A stretch of 64,000 bases of DNA. Origin: Xanthomonas campestris pv. phormiicola (GTDB lineage Bacteria; Pseudomonadota; Gammaproteobacteria; Xanthomonadales; Xanthomonadaceae). Both the position numbers and the translations under genes were made by a program. The DNA lies in contig CP102593.1 of the NCBI GenBank assembly GCA_025666215.1, forward strand, positions 62,001-126,000, given 5' to 3'. This document shows, in pieces, positions 45,209 through 54,535 of the stretch. The notes beneath the pieces are model-generated. The model was not told where the DNA came from and did no database searches. It saw nothing but the letters and a program-made list of their open reading frames with translations. How positions within the stretch are numbered: the first letter of the stretch is position 1; the number at the start of each line of letters is the position of its first letter.

Positions 45209-46072
45209 CTACAGCGCGCTGGCCGGCCGTGCCTGCAGCGTCTGCGCCTGCGCCGCGCAGTCTTCGCCGGGCGTGGCGCCCTGCGCCCGCGCGCGTGCGA
45301 TCTCGCCGCGCGCTGCGTCCAGGTCGGCGCGGAACGCCGGGTCGGCATGCAGCCGCGCCACGGCGGCCGCGCCCATGAAGCGGCCGGCCAGCACGTCGCT
45401 CTGCCAGTGCACGTTGCACACCAGCCGGCTCTCGCCGTAGTTGCGGCCGCGGGCGATCAAGGCATCGGCGCGGTCGGGCGCGATCTCGCTCAGGATCAGC
45501 GCCCAGGCCCAGCCGATGGCGCTGTGCCCGGACGGGTAGGAGCCGTTGTGGCGCAGTCCGTCCTCGTCCTCCGGGGTGCAGGTCGGCTGCTGGTTGCGCA
45601 TGAACGGGCGCACACGCCGGTAGTGGTTCTTGGCCGCCTTGGTCGCGGCGCTGGCGTCGATGCGGCTGCGTTCGAGCAAGGTGTACAGGTGCGGGGTGCG
45701 CTGCGCGTCGATGGCCACGCCCAGCGCGCAGGCGAACTGGCCGGCGCCGGCCGGGAAACTCAGATCGGCGTCGCGCGTGGCCTGCTGCCAGCGCGTGCTG
45801 CCGCGCAGCGCCAGCGCCTCGCGGTTCACGGCCTGGTCCAGCGCTTGCCCGGGCGACCCTTCGGCTGGCGGCGCCGGCAGCAGCTGCAGGCTGGCCGGGA
45901 CCGCGGCAGGCGCGAGGTAGCCGACCGCCTTGCCCGGCTCGGCCGCGGCCATCGCCTGTGCCGATGCCGGCGGTGCCGGAGCACGCGCGGTCGGGGCGCT
46001 GCACGCGGCGAGCGCGAGCGCCAGTAGGGCGAGGGCGGCAGAACGGAAACGGAAGGCAGGGGACGCGGACAT
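45209..46072 (-). CDS. Second class A acid phosphatase, predicted lipoprotein
   Basis: This encodes 287 residues from ATG 46072. The N-terminus ends in a lipobox (ALLALALAAC), unlike the soluble paralogue at 43991, so it is probably membrane-tethered. The active site is intact (AAKNHYRRVRPF, NGSYPSGHSAIGWAWA, RLVCNVHWQSDVLAGR). Both proteins share the same C-terminal PASAL end and LTPAQLPDSL/LAPAAVPASL start, so they arose by tandem duplication; the divergence suggests it is not recent. Confidence 0.92.
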   Translation of the reverse strand: MSASPAFRFRSAALALLALALAACSAPTARAPAPPASAQAMAAAEPGKAVGYLAPAAVPASLQLLPAPPAEGSPGQALDQAVNREALALRGSTRWQQATRDADLSFPAGAGQFACALGVAIDAQRTPHLYTLLERSRIDASAATKAAKNHYRRVRPFMRNQQPTCTPEDEDGLRHNGSYPSGHSAIGWAWALILSEIAPDRADALIARGRNYGESRLVCNVHWQSDVLAGRFMGAAAVARLHADPAFRADLDAARGEIARARAQGATPGEDCAAQAQTLQARPASAL

Positions 46073-46260
46073 GCGATCTCGGGTGACGACGAGGGATCGG
46101 GCAGTGTACGACCGGTGGCGTGGCGCGGCAGGCCGCCATGGCGCAGGCCGGAGGGTCTGGAGCGGTGCTGCCTGCAGCAGCCAGGTCGATGCGTCCAGCG
46201 TGCGCGCGAGGCGGTGTTGGACTGGGACGGCAGCAATCACGCCGAAGCGGGCGGTCACCC

Positions 46261-46326
46261 TGTGGGAGCGACTTCAGTCGCGACGGGCCTTGCCGGTAAT
46301 GCGTCGCGACTGAAGTCGCTCCCACA
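46261..46326. repeat. Paired REP hairpin, intact copy
   Basis: TGTGGGAGCGACTTCAGTCG at 46261 faces CGCGACTGAAGTCGCTCCCA ending at 46324, with a 20-nt spacer. It is an uninterrupted version of the pair at 12848-13018 and shows what that locus looked like before the MITE. Confidence 0.9.
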
Positions 46327-46442
46327 AAAAAGCGCGCGCCAACCGTCAGTACCTGGGCCGCATGGTCCAGCGCCGGGAAGCGCGGCAAGCAGGCAGCCGC
46401 CATCGTGCTGCGTAGCGGAGGGCCACGCCCGTGGCGCCAGCC

Positions 46443-47231
46443 TCAGCCCTCGTCGCGTTCCGGCCGCGGCGGGAAGCGCACCACCACCCCGCGCGGCACC
46501 TGCGGCGGTTGCCACAGCACCGGCACCTGTGCCGGCGGTGGCGGCTCCAACTCGTCGTTCAACGGCGCCAGCGTCTCCTCGTCCTCGTCTTCCCAGCTGT
46601 AGCGCTTGCGCGGCGGCAGCGGGTCGCGGTGGCGCAGCAGCAAGGCCGCGACCGCACCGCCCAGCGCGCCGCCCAGGTGCGATTGCCAGGACACCCCGGC
46701 CTCGTGCGGCAGCACCGTCACCAGCATGCCGCCGTAGAACAGGAACGCGATCATGCTGGCGGCGATCGCGGCGCGGTCACGGCGCAGCAGGCCGAGCACG
46801 AACACCAGGAACAGCAGGCCGTGGGTGACGCCGCTGGCGCCCAGGTGGTGGCTGCCGGGTTCGCCCAGCAGCCACGCGCCCAGGCCCGAGCCCAGCCACA
46901 GCAACGGCAGCGCCGCCACGGTGGCGCGCGGATACACGCTGCCGGCCAGCGTGCCCAGGATCAGCAGCGCGCCGGCATTGGCGGCCAGGTGCTCCAGCGA
47001 CCCGTGCAGCAAGGGCGCGGTCAGCAGGCCGAGCAGGCCGCTGGCCTGCTGCGGTCCCACCGACCACGGCCGCCAGTCGAACAGGCCCTGGCTGGCGAAC
47101 ACCGCCACCAGCAGCGCGATCAGCGCGAGGCTGGCGTTGAAGGCGCGCAGGATCCGTGCCCGGTCGAAGCGGTCCTGCGCCTGCGCATCGTCGGCAGGCG
47201 GGGGCGGGGAGAGCGAAGGAGAGGTGTCCAT
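46443..47231 (-). CDS. Rhomboid-family intramembrane serine protease
   Basis: This encodes 262 residues from ATG 47231. Six membrane helices are visible. The conserved histidine/asparagine stretch LHGSLEHLAANAGALL, the catalytic GASGVTHG (Ser) and the His in WQSHLGGALGG form the expected Ser-His dyad. A long Pro/Glu-rich cytoplasmic tail (DEDEETLAPLNDELEPPPP) follows, ending PRPERDEG. Substrates are unknown. Confidence 0.92.
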   Translation of the reverse strand: MDTSPSLSPPPPADDAQAQDRFDRARILRAFNASLALIALLVAVFASQGLFDWRPWSVGPQQASGLLGLLTAPLLHGSLEHLAANAGALLILGTLAGSVYPRATVAALPLLWLGSGLGAWLLGEPGSHHLGASGVTHGLLFLVFVLGLLRRDRAAIAASMIAFLFYGGMLVTVLPHEAGVSWQSHLGGALGGAVAALLLRHRDPLPPRKRYSWEDEDEETLAPLNDELEPPPPAQVPVLWQPPQVPRGVVVRFPPRPERDEG

Positions 47232-47334
47232 GGTCCCTGGATGGCGGCGCCTGTCGTCCAGGGCAAGGCGCCGCCGGTGGGAGGGACTGGCCACGGCCGC
47301 GGGACAATCCCGCGGCCGTGGTCGTGCCCGTGCC

Positions 47335-48288
47335 TCAGTGCGCCGGCCTGGCCGGGCGCAGCAGGCTCAGCGCCACCGTCGCGCCGATGATCAGGGCCAC
47401 CGCCAGCAGCGAGACCAGCACCGGGATCTTGTACAGGTCGATGATCAGCATCTTGGTGCCGATGAACACCAGCACGATCGCCAGCCCGTACGGCAGCAGG
47501 TGGAAGCGGTCGGCCATGCCCGCCAGCAGGAAGAACATCGCGCGCAGGCCCAGCACCGCGAACACGTTGGAGGTCAGCACCAGGAACGGGTCGGTGGTGA
47601 TCGCGAAGATCGCCGGGATGCTGTCCACCGCGAAGATCACGTCGGTGATGGCGATCAGCATCAGCACCGCGAACAGTGGGGTGAACCAGCGCTTGCCCTG
47701 CTGGATCACGCTCAGCGCGTTGCCGTGGTACTGCGGGGTCAGGCGCAGGTGCTTGCGCATGAAGCGCAGCACCGGGTTGGCTTCCAGGTCCGGTTCCTTG
47801 CCTGCCGAGAACCACATCTTGATGCCGGTCAGCAGCAGGAACGCGCCGAACACGTACAGCAGCCAGTGGAACTTGGTCAGCAGCACCGAGCCGGCGAAGA
47901 TCATGATCGCGCGCAGCACGATCGCGCCGAGCACGCCGATCACCAGCACGCGCTGGCGCTGCTCCTCCGGCACCGCGAAGTAGCTCATGATCATCAGGAA
48001 CACGAAGATGTTGTCGACCGCCAGCGACTTCTCCACCAGGTAGCCGGTCAGGAACTCCAGCCCGTACTGGTTGCCGGTGGCCACGTCGATGGTCTCGCGC
48101 AGGTACCACCACAGCCCGGCGTTGAAGGCCAGCGCCAGCCCGATCCAGCCCAGGCTCCACCACAGCGCTTCCTTGAAGGTGACCTTGTGCGGACCGCCGT
48201 GGCGCATCAGCACCAGATCCGCCAGCAGCGCTGCGATCACCACGATCGCGAAACCGCTCCACAACCACACGTTGCCTATCGTTTGCAT
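47335..48288 (-). CDS. TerC/Alx-family membrane protein, probable Mn2+ exporter
   Basis: This encodes 317 residues with about nine helices. The TerC signatures are VEKSLAVDNIFVFLMIMSYF and ITDVIFAVDSIPAIFAITTDPF, acidic pairs inside the membrane thought to bind metal. The Alx branch in Escherichia coli and Xanthomonas relatives is linked to manganese and pH homeostasis. It starts just downstream of a manganese riboswitch (48365-48490), which strongly supports Mn2+ as the signal and likely substrate. Confidence 0.93.
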   Translation of the reverse strand: MQTIGNVWLWSGFAIVVIAALLADLVLMRHGGPHKVTFKEALWWSLGWIGLALAFNAGLWWYLRETIDVATGNQYGLEFLTGYLVEKSLAVDNIFVFLMIMSYFAVPEEQRQRVLVIGVLGAIVLRAIMIFAGSVLLTKFHWLLYVFGAFLLLTGIKMWFSAGKEPDLEANPVLRFMRKHLRLTPQYHGNALSVIQQGKRWFTPLFAVLMLIAITDVIFAVDSIPAIFAITTDPFLVLTSNVFAVLGLRAMFFLLAGMADRFHLLPYGLAIVLVFIGTKMLIIDLYKIPVLVSLLAVALIIGATVALSLLRPARPAH

Positions 48289-48364
48289 GGGGAATTCCCG
48301 TCAGTGAAGGTTGAACCTCGGGCCGCGGCGGCGAGGCGTCCTGGACGGAAACGTTGGGATCGTT

Positions 48365-48490
48365 CCAGGGATGCCTTCGCCACTGCGGCGAAGGTCTCGC
48401 TCGCAGCCGATGGTCTGGCTGCCGTTGCACCGGAGCCCGCGGGCTCGAATTGACGGCGACAACGTTGGGAGCTACTCCCCTTCTGCGCCC
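48365..48490 (-). promoter_or_regulatory. yybP-ykoY manganese riboswitch ahead of terC
   Basis: On the minus strand GGGGAGTAGC (48480 to 48471) opens the aptamer, then TCCCAACGTTGTCGCCGTCA, a GAGCCCGCGGGCTC stem, a CAGCC/GGCTG stem, GCGAGCGAGACC and a CCTTCGCC/GGCGAAGG hairpin (48374-48394). The GGGGAGUAG plus GAGACC layout is that of the Mn2+-sensing RNA well studied in Xanthomonas oryzae. High Mn2+ would expose or extend terC expression. Exact ends are approximate. Confidence 0.82.
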
Positions 48491-48542
48491 ATTCTTGCGG
48501 CTGGCGGCGGTGGCGTCAATCGGGGCGGATACAATGGCGTTC

Positions 48543-49724
48543 ATGAATACTCCCCTGCCCGTCCTCCGCCTCAAGAACGCCTGGCGCTCCAGCCATCCGT
48601 GGATCTTCCAGAAACTGGTCGAAAAGCCCGCCGCCAAGCCCAAGCCGGGCAGTCTCGTCGACGTGGTCGGCGTGGACGGCGAGTGGGTCGGCCGCGGTTT
48701 CTACAACGGTCATTCGCGCATCGCCGTGCGCATCCTCGAGATCGATCCGGAGGTCGCGGTCGACGAAGCCTGGTTCGCGCGCAAGATCGCCGAGGCGGTG
48801 TCGCTGCGCCGCGACGTGCTCAAGCTGGACGCGGTGTCCGACGCCTGGCGCGTGGTGCATGCCGAAGGCGACGGCCTGTCCGGGCTGGTGGTGGACCGCT
48901 ATGGCGACCTGCTGGTGGTGGAGTTCTTCAGCGCCGGCATGTTCCGCTACCGCGACTGGATCTACGCCGCGCTGCGCACCCAGTTCCCCGGCGCGCGCTT
49001 CTACAGCTTCGCCGAGGAGCACGTGCAGAAGCAGGAGAGCTTCGACTACCGCCCGGTGTCCAGCAGCGGCGAGCGCCCGGAGCCGGCGATCATCAGCGAA
49101 TACGGCGTGCGTTTCCGTGCCGATCCGGCCGGTGCGCACAAGACCGGCTTCTTCGCCGACCAGCGCGAGAACCGGCAGTGGCTGAGCCAGCAGGTGGCCG
49201 GCAAGCGCGTGCTCGACCTGTGCTGCAACACCGGCGGCTTCGCCGTCTACGCCAAGGTGCGCGGCGCCGAGGAAGTGGTCGGCGTGGACATCGACGAGGA
49301 CGTGATCGAGATCGCCAAGGGCAACGCCAAGCTCAACGACGTGCGGCTCAAGTTCGTGCAGGCCGACATCTTCCCGTACCTGCGCGATGCCGCGCTGCGC
49401 GGCGACCGCTACGACGTGGTGATCCTGGACCCGGCCAAGATGACCCGCGACCGCGACCAGGTGATCCCGGCGCTGAAGAAGTATCTGGACATGAACAAGC
49501 TGGCATTGGGCGTGGTCGCGCCCGGCGGGCTGTTCGCCACGTTCTCCTGCACCGGCCTGGTCGCCGAGCACGAGTTCCTGGACATGCTGCGCCGCGCCGC
49601 GTATTTCTCCGGCCGCACCATCCAGATCCTGAAAGTGGCCGGCGCCGGCGCCGACCACCCGTTCATGGCCCACGTGCAGGAATCGCGCTATCTGAAGGCC
49701 GTGTTCTGCCGCGTGCTGAATTGA
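48543..49724 (+). CDS. rlmI: 23S rRNA m5C1962 methyltransferase
   Basis: This encodes 393 residues from ATG 48543 (MNTPLPVLRLKNAWRSSHPWIF); ATG 48534 is only three codons upstream and nearer to a GGGGCGG site. The N-terminal PUA domain (SLVDVVGVDGEWVGRGFYNGHSRIAVRIL) binds RNA. The Rossmann methyltransferase domain has RVLDLCCNTGGFAVYAK, VVGVDIDEDVIEIA, VVILDPAKMTR and the FSCTGLV catalytic Cys loop. RlmI methylates C1962 of 23S rRNA. It diverges from the terC riboswitch. Confidence 0.92.
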   Translation: MNTPLPVLRLKNAWRSSHPWIFQKLVEKPAAKPKPGSLVDVVGVDGEWVGRGFYNGHSRIAVRILEIDPEVAVDEAWFARKIAEAVSLRRDVLKLDAVSDAWRVVHAEGDGLSGLVVDRYGDLLVVEFFSAGMFRYRDWIYAALRTQFPGARFYSFAEEHVQKQESFDYRPVSSSGERPEPAIISEYGVRFRADPAGAHKTGFFADQRENRQWLSQQVAGKRVLDLCCNTGGFAVYAKVRGAEEVVGVDIDEDVIEIAKGNAKLNDVRLKFVQADIFPYLRDAALRGDRYDVVILDPAKMTRDRDQVIPALKKYLDMNKLALGVVAPGGLFATFSCTGLVAEHEFLDMLRRAAYFSGRTIQILKVAGAGADHPFMAHVQESRYLKAVFCRVLN

Positions 49725-50460
49725 GCCACCGCTGCGCGCCGGCGCTCGCCGCGCGCAGCACGATCGGGTGACCGCACAAATGCCGAGCGGCCTGCCGACG
49801 CAGCGCTGGCGCTGAGCGGCGTCTGCACAGTCGCGTGCGCCGAGCCGGCCACGCATTCACGCCTGTGCGCATACCGCTTTGCATCCCACGCATCCCGCGA
49901 TTGCCGCCAGCGGCGATGCGCTGCATGCACTCGCCTGCGGCACGCGGCGGCGTGCGCAACGACAACGGCGCGCGTCCATCGCGGACCGCGTGAATTGCGC
50001 AACGCCGACCCTGATAACGCTTACATCGTGGTCTGTATCCCATCCGATGTACGCACAACGTAGCTTTGCTGCGCCGCACGGTGACAAACGTCGGCACACG
50101 GGATTAGGTTTGCGGCGTCGGGTGATAGCGCTATCACTCCCGGCCAGGCGCCGGGAGATGTGGTTGCCGCGTCACCCGCCGCGGCGCCAGCGCCGCACCG
50201 ATTTCGCTTCGTGTTCGAGTACCGGCATTGGTTGTAGCGGGCGGCCGTTCCGGCGCCCGGATCGGAAGCGGGCGCGCGATGGCGCACCCGGCGCCCTTCG
50301 GGGGAAGGCGCGATCCATCCATCGATCGAGACGTAGGGGATCACATGCAGGCATGCAGCGATGCGTGCCACGTACCAGGGACCGCTTCGGCGCGGGCAAT
50401 CGCCGCGCCGCACGCCGCAGACGGCGTTGTCCGTCCGACTCCAGCACCGAGGACATTCTG
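49725..50460. other. 735-nt upstream region of the carbohydrate receptor
   Basis: No convincing gene was found. The region carries two LacI-type palindromes (50012 and 50123) and a long leader. The unusual length before the receptor suggests a substantial 5' leader or several operators. Confidence 0.5.
50012..50136. promoter_or_regulatory. Two LacI-type operators upstream of the receptor-SapC-cupin-halogenase operon
   Basis: TGATAGCGCTATCA (50123-50136) is a perfect 14-bp palindrome centred on GCGC. TGATAACGCTTACA (50012-50025) is an imperfect relative. Both resemble the TGGTAGCGCTAACA xyl-box known in Xanthomonas carbohydrate loci. No LacI gene is adjacent, so the regulator must act from elsewhere. 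Confidence 0.6.
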
Positions 50461-53400
50461 ATGCGTCAGCAGTTGAAGAAGTTCCGCTCCAGGGCCATGT
50501 TCACCTTCGTCGGCGGGGTACTGGTGGTCAATCCGGCCTTCGCCCAGCAGGCGCCGCAAACCCAGGCGCAGTCCCAGACCAGCCAGCAGCAGTCCTCTCC
50601 TGACGCGACCACGCTGGACACCGTCAGCGTCACCGGCATCCGCAACAGCCTCAACCAGTCGATGGGGATCAAGCGCGACAACGCCGGCGTGGTCGATGCG
50701 ATCAGCGCCGAGGACATCGGCAAGTTTCCCGACACCAACCTGGCCGAGTCGCTGCAGCGCATCACCGGCATCTCGATCGAGCGCCGCGACGGCGAAGGCG
50801 CGCAGGTCACCGCGCGCGGCTTCGGTCCGCAGTTCAATGCGGTCACCCTCAACGGCCGCGTGATCCCCGGCGCCGATGCGTTCGGCGCGCCGGGCGCGGT
50901 GCCGATCGGCGGCGTGGACGGCGGCACCCGCGCGTTCAACTTCGCCCAGCTCGCCTCCGAGGCGATCACCGGCCTGGAGGTGTACAAGACCAGCCGCGCC
51001 AATGCGCCCAGCGGCGGCATCGGCGCCACCATCAACATCCTCACCGACCGCCCGTTCAACCACAAAGGCCTGGTCGCCAGCGCCGGCGCCAAGGCCGCGT
51101 ACGACGACTCGCAGCCGTTCGACAACAAGGTCACGCCGGAAGTGTCCGGCATCTTCAGCTACACCAACCCGGACAAGACCTGGGGCATCGGCCTGAGCGG
51201 CAGCTACCAGAAGCGCCGCGGCGGCTCGGTGCAGGCCACCGAGAACACCTGGAACATCCAGCCCTGGACCGGCACCGATCCGGCGCTGCGCCCGGACGCC
51301 ACCGTGCAGAACGCGCCGGCGATCGGCCAGCTGTACGGCATGCCCAACGACCTGCGCTACGCCTTCGCCGATTTCGAACGCGAGCGGCTCAACGGCCAGG
51401 CGGTGGTGCAGTTCGCGCCGACCGACAGCCTGACCCTGACCCTGGACTACACCTACTCGAGCAACGAGATCCGCGAGGACCGCGGCGAGCAGGGCATCTG
51501 GCTGCAGCGCGCCAACAGCTTCACCGACCTGGTGTTCGACACCGGGCAGGCGGTGGCCACGCCGGTGTACCTGCGCGACGTGCCCAACGGCGCCAAGGAC
51601 TTCGGCATGGAGCAGCAGCGCAACATGCAGAAGTACAAGCTCGGCTCGCTAGGCTTCAACGCCGACTGGCAGGCCACCGACCGCCTGCGCCTGACCTTCG
51701 ATGCGCACGATTCCAAGACCCAGAGCCTGCCCAACGATCCGGTCACCGGCGGCAGCGCCACCTACTTCAGCTTCGCCGGCACCAACAACTGCACCGGCGG
51801 CACCCAATGCGGCGGGCAGTGGGCGCAGGAACTTTTCTTCAACAACAGCCTGCCGATCGGCGCGCGCACCTGGTATCCGACCGCGGCCGATTCCATCGCC
51901 GGGACCAATGGCGTGGTCAACCAGGACTTCTCCCCGGCCGAACTCGGCTCGCAGGTGCTGCGCATCTACTACCAGAGCCAGGTGACGGAGGTGAAGGAAG
52001 GGCGCGTGGACGGCCAGTTCGACTTCGACAACGGCCGCTTCCAGTTCGGCGTGGACAGCGCCAAGACCACCATGCACCGGCGCACCAGCGACACCTATTC
52101 GACGCTGGGCGACTGGGGCGTGGCCAACGCCGGCAACGAGCCGGGCATGCTCGCGCTGCTGCAGCCGGTCGGCATCACCGGCATGTTCAACGACTTCAAC
52201 GCCTCCGGCGCGGCGCCCGGCGCCTGGCGCGGCAACGCCGACCAGCTGGCGCTGTGGGGCGGCAGCACCTACGGCGCGACCACGCGCTACAACCCGCAGT
52301 TCAGCGCCGACAACCAGGTCGAGGAGAAGACCCGCGCCGCCTACATGCAGCTGGAGTTCGACGGCGAACTGGGCGGCATGACCACCAATACCCGCATCGG
52401 CGTGCGCTACGAGAAGACCGACGTGGTCTCCACCTCGCAGGTCGCGACCCCGACCGCGCTGGAGTGGCAGGCCAACAACGACTTCCAGTTGTTGCGGTCC
52501 AGCGAAGTGCAGCCGTTCAGCGAGAAGCACAGCTACAGCTACGTGCTGCCGAACCTGGACTTCAGCGTCAACCTCACCGATGAACTGAAGGCCCGCGCCT
52601 CGTTCGGGCAGAGCATCGCGCGCGCGCCGTACAACAACCTGATCGCCGGGCCGACGCCGGGCACGCCGAGCGGCTCGATCCTGATCAATCCCTCCACGCG
52701 CGCGTCCGGCAGTGCCCAGAACCCGAGCCTGGATCCGCTGGAATCGAACAACCTGGACCTGGCGCTGGAATGGTATTTCGCCGACGCCAGCTACGTGTCG
52801 CTGACGTTCTGGGACAAGCGCGTGTCCAACTTCATCGGCACCAGCGTCACCCGCGAAAACCTCTACGGCCTGCGCGATCCCACCTCCGGGCCGGACGCGC
52901 AGGCGGCGCTGGCGTTCCTGCAGAGCGGCGCCTGCGCCGCGCAGGTCGGCGCCGCCGGCAACGACGTGGCGGCGGCCTGCTCGGCCAACGACACCTCGCT
53001 GTTCTCGGCGGTGGCGATGCTGCGCAACGCCGCGGCCACCGGCGGGCTGGGCGCCTACAACGGCAGCTCGGCGCAGACCCTGGCGCTGGAGAACGCCTAC
53101 GACCTGGTCGGCGAGGCCGACGATCCGCTGTACGAGTTCGACGTGTCGCGCCCGGTCAACCAGAACAAGGCCAAGATCCACGGCTGGGAAATGGGCGGGC
53201 AGTACTTTTTCGGCGACACCGGGTTCGGCGTCTATGCCAACTACACCATCGTCAAGGGCGACGTCGGCTTCGACAACACCGTGCTGGACCGCGACCAGTT
53301 CGCGCTGCTCGGCCTCAGCGACACCGCCAACGTGATGCTGATGTACGAGAAGTACGGCTGGAGCGCGCGCCTGGCCTGGAACTGGCGCGACGAATACCTG

Positions 53401-53628
53401 ATCGCGGCCAACCAGGACGGGTCCAACCGCAACCCGTACTACGTCGAGCCGTACCAGCAGCTGGACCTGAGCGTGAGCTACGCCATCACCGACAACCTGT
53501 CGATCGGCTTCGAGGCGATCAACATCACCAGCGAGGACGTGCGCTGGCACGGGCGCTCGAAGAAGCAGGTGATCAAGGTGCTGGACCAGAGCCCGCGCTA
53601 CACGCTGGGCGTGCGTTACAACTTCTGA
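50461..53628 (+). CDS. TonB-dependent receptor of a carbohydrate-utilisation locus
   Basis: This encodes 1055 residues from ATG 50461. After a signal peptide (FTFVGGVLVVNPAFAQ), the TonB box is DTVSVTGIRNS. The plug region has AISAEDIGKFPDTNLAESLQRITGISIERR and QVTARGFGPQFNAVTLNGR, the large Caulobacter-type form used for oligosaccharides. The barrel ends LGVRYNF with the canonical terminal Phe. The next three genes (SapC, cupin-like, halogenase family) follow closely on the same strand and mark a carbohydrate locus; the sugar is unknown. Confidence 0.95.
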   Translation: MRQQLKKFRSRAMFTFVGGVLVVNPAFAQQAPQTQAQSQTSQQQSSPDATTLDTVSVTGIRNSLNQSMGIKRDNAGVVDAISAEDIGKFPDTNLAESLQRITGISIERRDGEGAQVTARGFGPQFNAVTLNGRVIPGADAFGAPGAVPIGGVDGGTRAFNFAQLASEAITGLEVYKTSRANAPSGGIGATINILTDRPFNHKGLVASAGAKAAYDDSQPFDNKVTPEVSGIFSYTNPDKTWGIGLSGSYQKRRGGSVQATENTWNIQPWTGTDPALRPDATVQNAPAIGQLYGMPNDLRYAFADFERERLNGQAVVQFAPTDSLTLTLDYTYSSNEIREDRGEQGIWLQRANSFTDLVFDTGQAVATPVYLRDVPNGAKDFGMEQQRNMQKYKLGSLGFNADWQATDRLRLTFDAHDSKTQSLPNDPVTGGSATYFSFAGTNNCTGGTQCGGQWAQELFFNNSLPIGARTWYPTAADSIAGTNGVVNQDFSPAELGSQVLRIYYQSQVTEVKEGRVDGQFDFDNGRFQFGVDSAKTTMHRRTSDTYSTLGDWGVANAGNEPGMLALLQPVGITGMFNDFNASGAAPGAWRGNADQLALWGGSTYGATTRYNPQFSADNQVEEKTRAAYMQLEFDGELGGMTTNTRIGVRYEKTDVVSTSQVATPTALEWQANNDFQLLRSSEVQPFSEKHSYSYVLPNLDFSVNLTDELKARASFGQSIARAPYNNLIAGPTPGTPSGSILINPSTRASGSAQNPSLDPLESNNLDLALEWYFADASYVSLTFWDKRVSNFIGTSVTRENLYGLRDPTSGPDAQAALAFLQSGACAAQVGAAGNDVAAACSANDTSLFSAVAMLRNAAATGGLGAYNGSSAQTLALENAYDLVGEADDPLYEFDVSRPVNQNKAKIHGWEMGGQYFFGDTGFGVYANYTIVKGDVGFDNTVLDRDQFALLGLSDTANVMLMYEKYGWSARLAWNWRDEYLIAANQDGSNRNPYYVEPYQQLDLSVSYAITDNLSIGFEAINITSEDVRWHGRSKKQVIKVLDQSPRYTLGVRYNF

Positions 53629-53765
53629 GCACGGCAGGCCGTGCGCGGCGGCGGCCGCGCGCGGCAGCGCACCCCACGCCGCACCGCGTCTTGCGGGCGC
53701 GGCGCTTTGCTGCAATGGTCGCGTGGCGCCCCGCCCGGTTCCGCCACCGATCCGCTGGAGTCCAG

Positions 53766-54530
53766 ATGGCCCGATACGAATTGCTCAACAACGTGGCCCA
53801 CCAGGACCTGCGCGTGATCCTGCGCTTCGGCCCGGAATTCGGCGACGCCACCGGCGTGGTGCAGGCGTTCCCGACCGAATACGCCGAGTTGCAGCGCGAG
53901 TATCCGATCCTGCTGCGCAAGGACCCGGGCGGCGGCGGTTTCCAGTCGGTGGCGCTGCTGGGCTTCGAGCAGCACGAAAATCTGTTCCTGCAGGACGCGC
54001 GCTGGAATGCGGCGTACCTGCCGGGCATCGTCGCCAAGGGCCCGTTCCTGATCGGATTCCAGGAGCGGCTCGAGGACGGCGCGTTGCGCCGCGAACCGGT
54101 GATCCACGTCGATCTCGACCATCCGCGGGTCAGTTTCAGCGAAGGCGAGCGGGTGTTCCTGCCGCAGGGCGGGCACAGCCCGTACCTGGAACACATCATC
54201 ACCGTGCTGCGCGGCATCCGCGACGGCGTGGAAGGCGGCGACGCCATGTTCGCCGCGTTCGATGCGCTGGGCCTGATCCAGCCGCTGCGCATCGACGTGC
54301 AGCTGGGGCAGGCGCACAACGTGCATCTGGCCGGGCTGTACGGCATCGACCGCGAACGGCTGGCCGCGCTGGATGCGGCGTCGCTGCATGGGTTGCACCG
54401 CGCCGGCTATCTGGAAGGCGTCTACCTGCTGCTGGCCTCGCTGCACAACATGCGCCGGCTGATGGCCGAGAAGCAGCGCCGCCTGCAGCAGGCCGGCGCG
54501 AACGCGGTCGCCTCCGGGCAGGCTGCCTGA
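53766..54530 (+). CDS. SapC-family protein
   Basis: This encodes 254 residues from ATG 53766. It shows the SapC pattern: MARYELLNNVAHQDLRVILRFG, GVVQAFPTEYAELQREYPILLRKD, ARWNAAYLPGIVAKGPFLIGFQ and GLYGIDRERLAALD. No signal peptide is seen. SapC was named from an S-layer context but mostly occurs beside TonB receptors and flavin halogenases in carbohydrate loci; its biochemical role is unknown. Confidence 0.92.
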   Translation: MARYELLNNVAHQDLRVILRFGPEFGDATGVVQAFPTEYAELQREYPILLRKDPGGGGFQSVALLGFEQHENLFLQDARWNAAYLPGIVAKGPFLIGFQERLEDGALRREPVIHVDLDHPRVSFSEGERVFLPQGGHSPYLEHIITVLRGIRDGVEGGDAMFAAFDALGLIQPLRIDVQLGQAHNVHLAGLYGIDRERLAALDAASLHGLHRAGYLEGVYLLLASLHNMRRLMAEKQRRLQQAGANAVASGQAA

Positions 54531-54535
54531 GCGGC

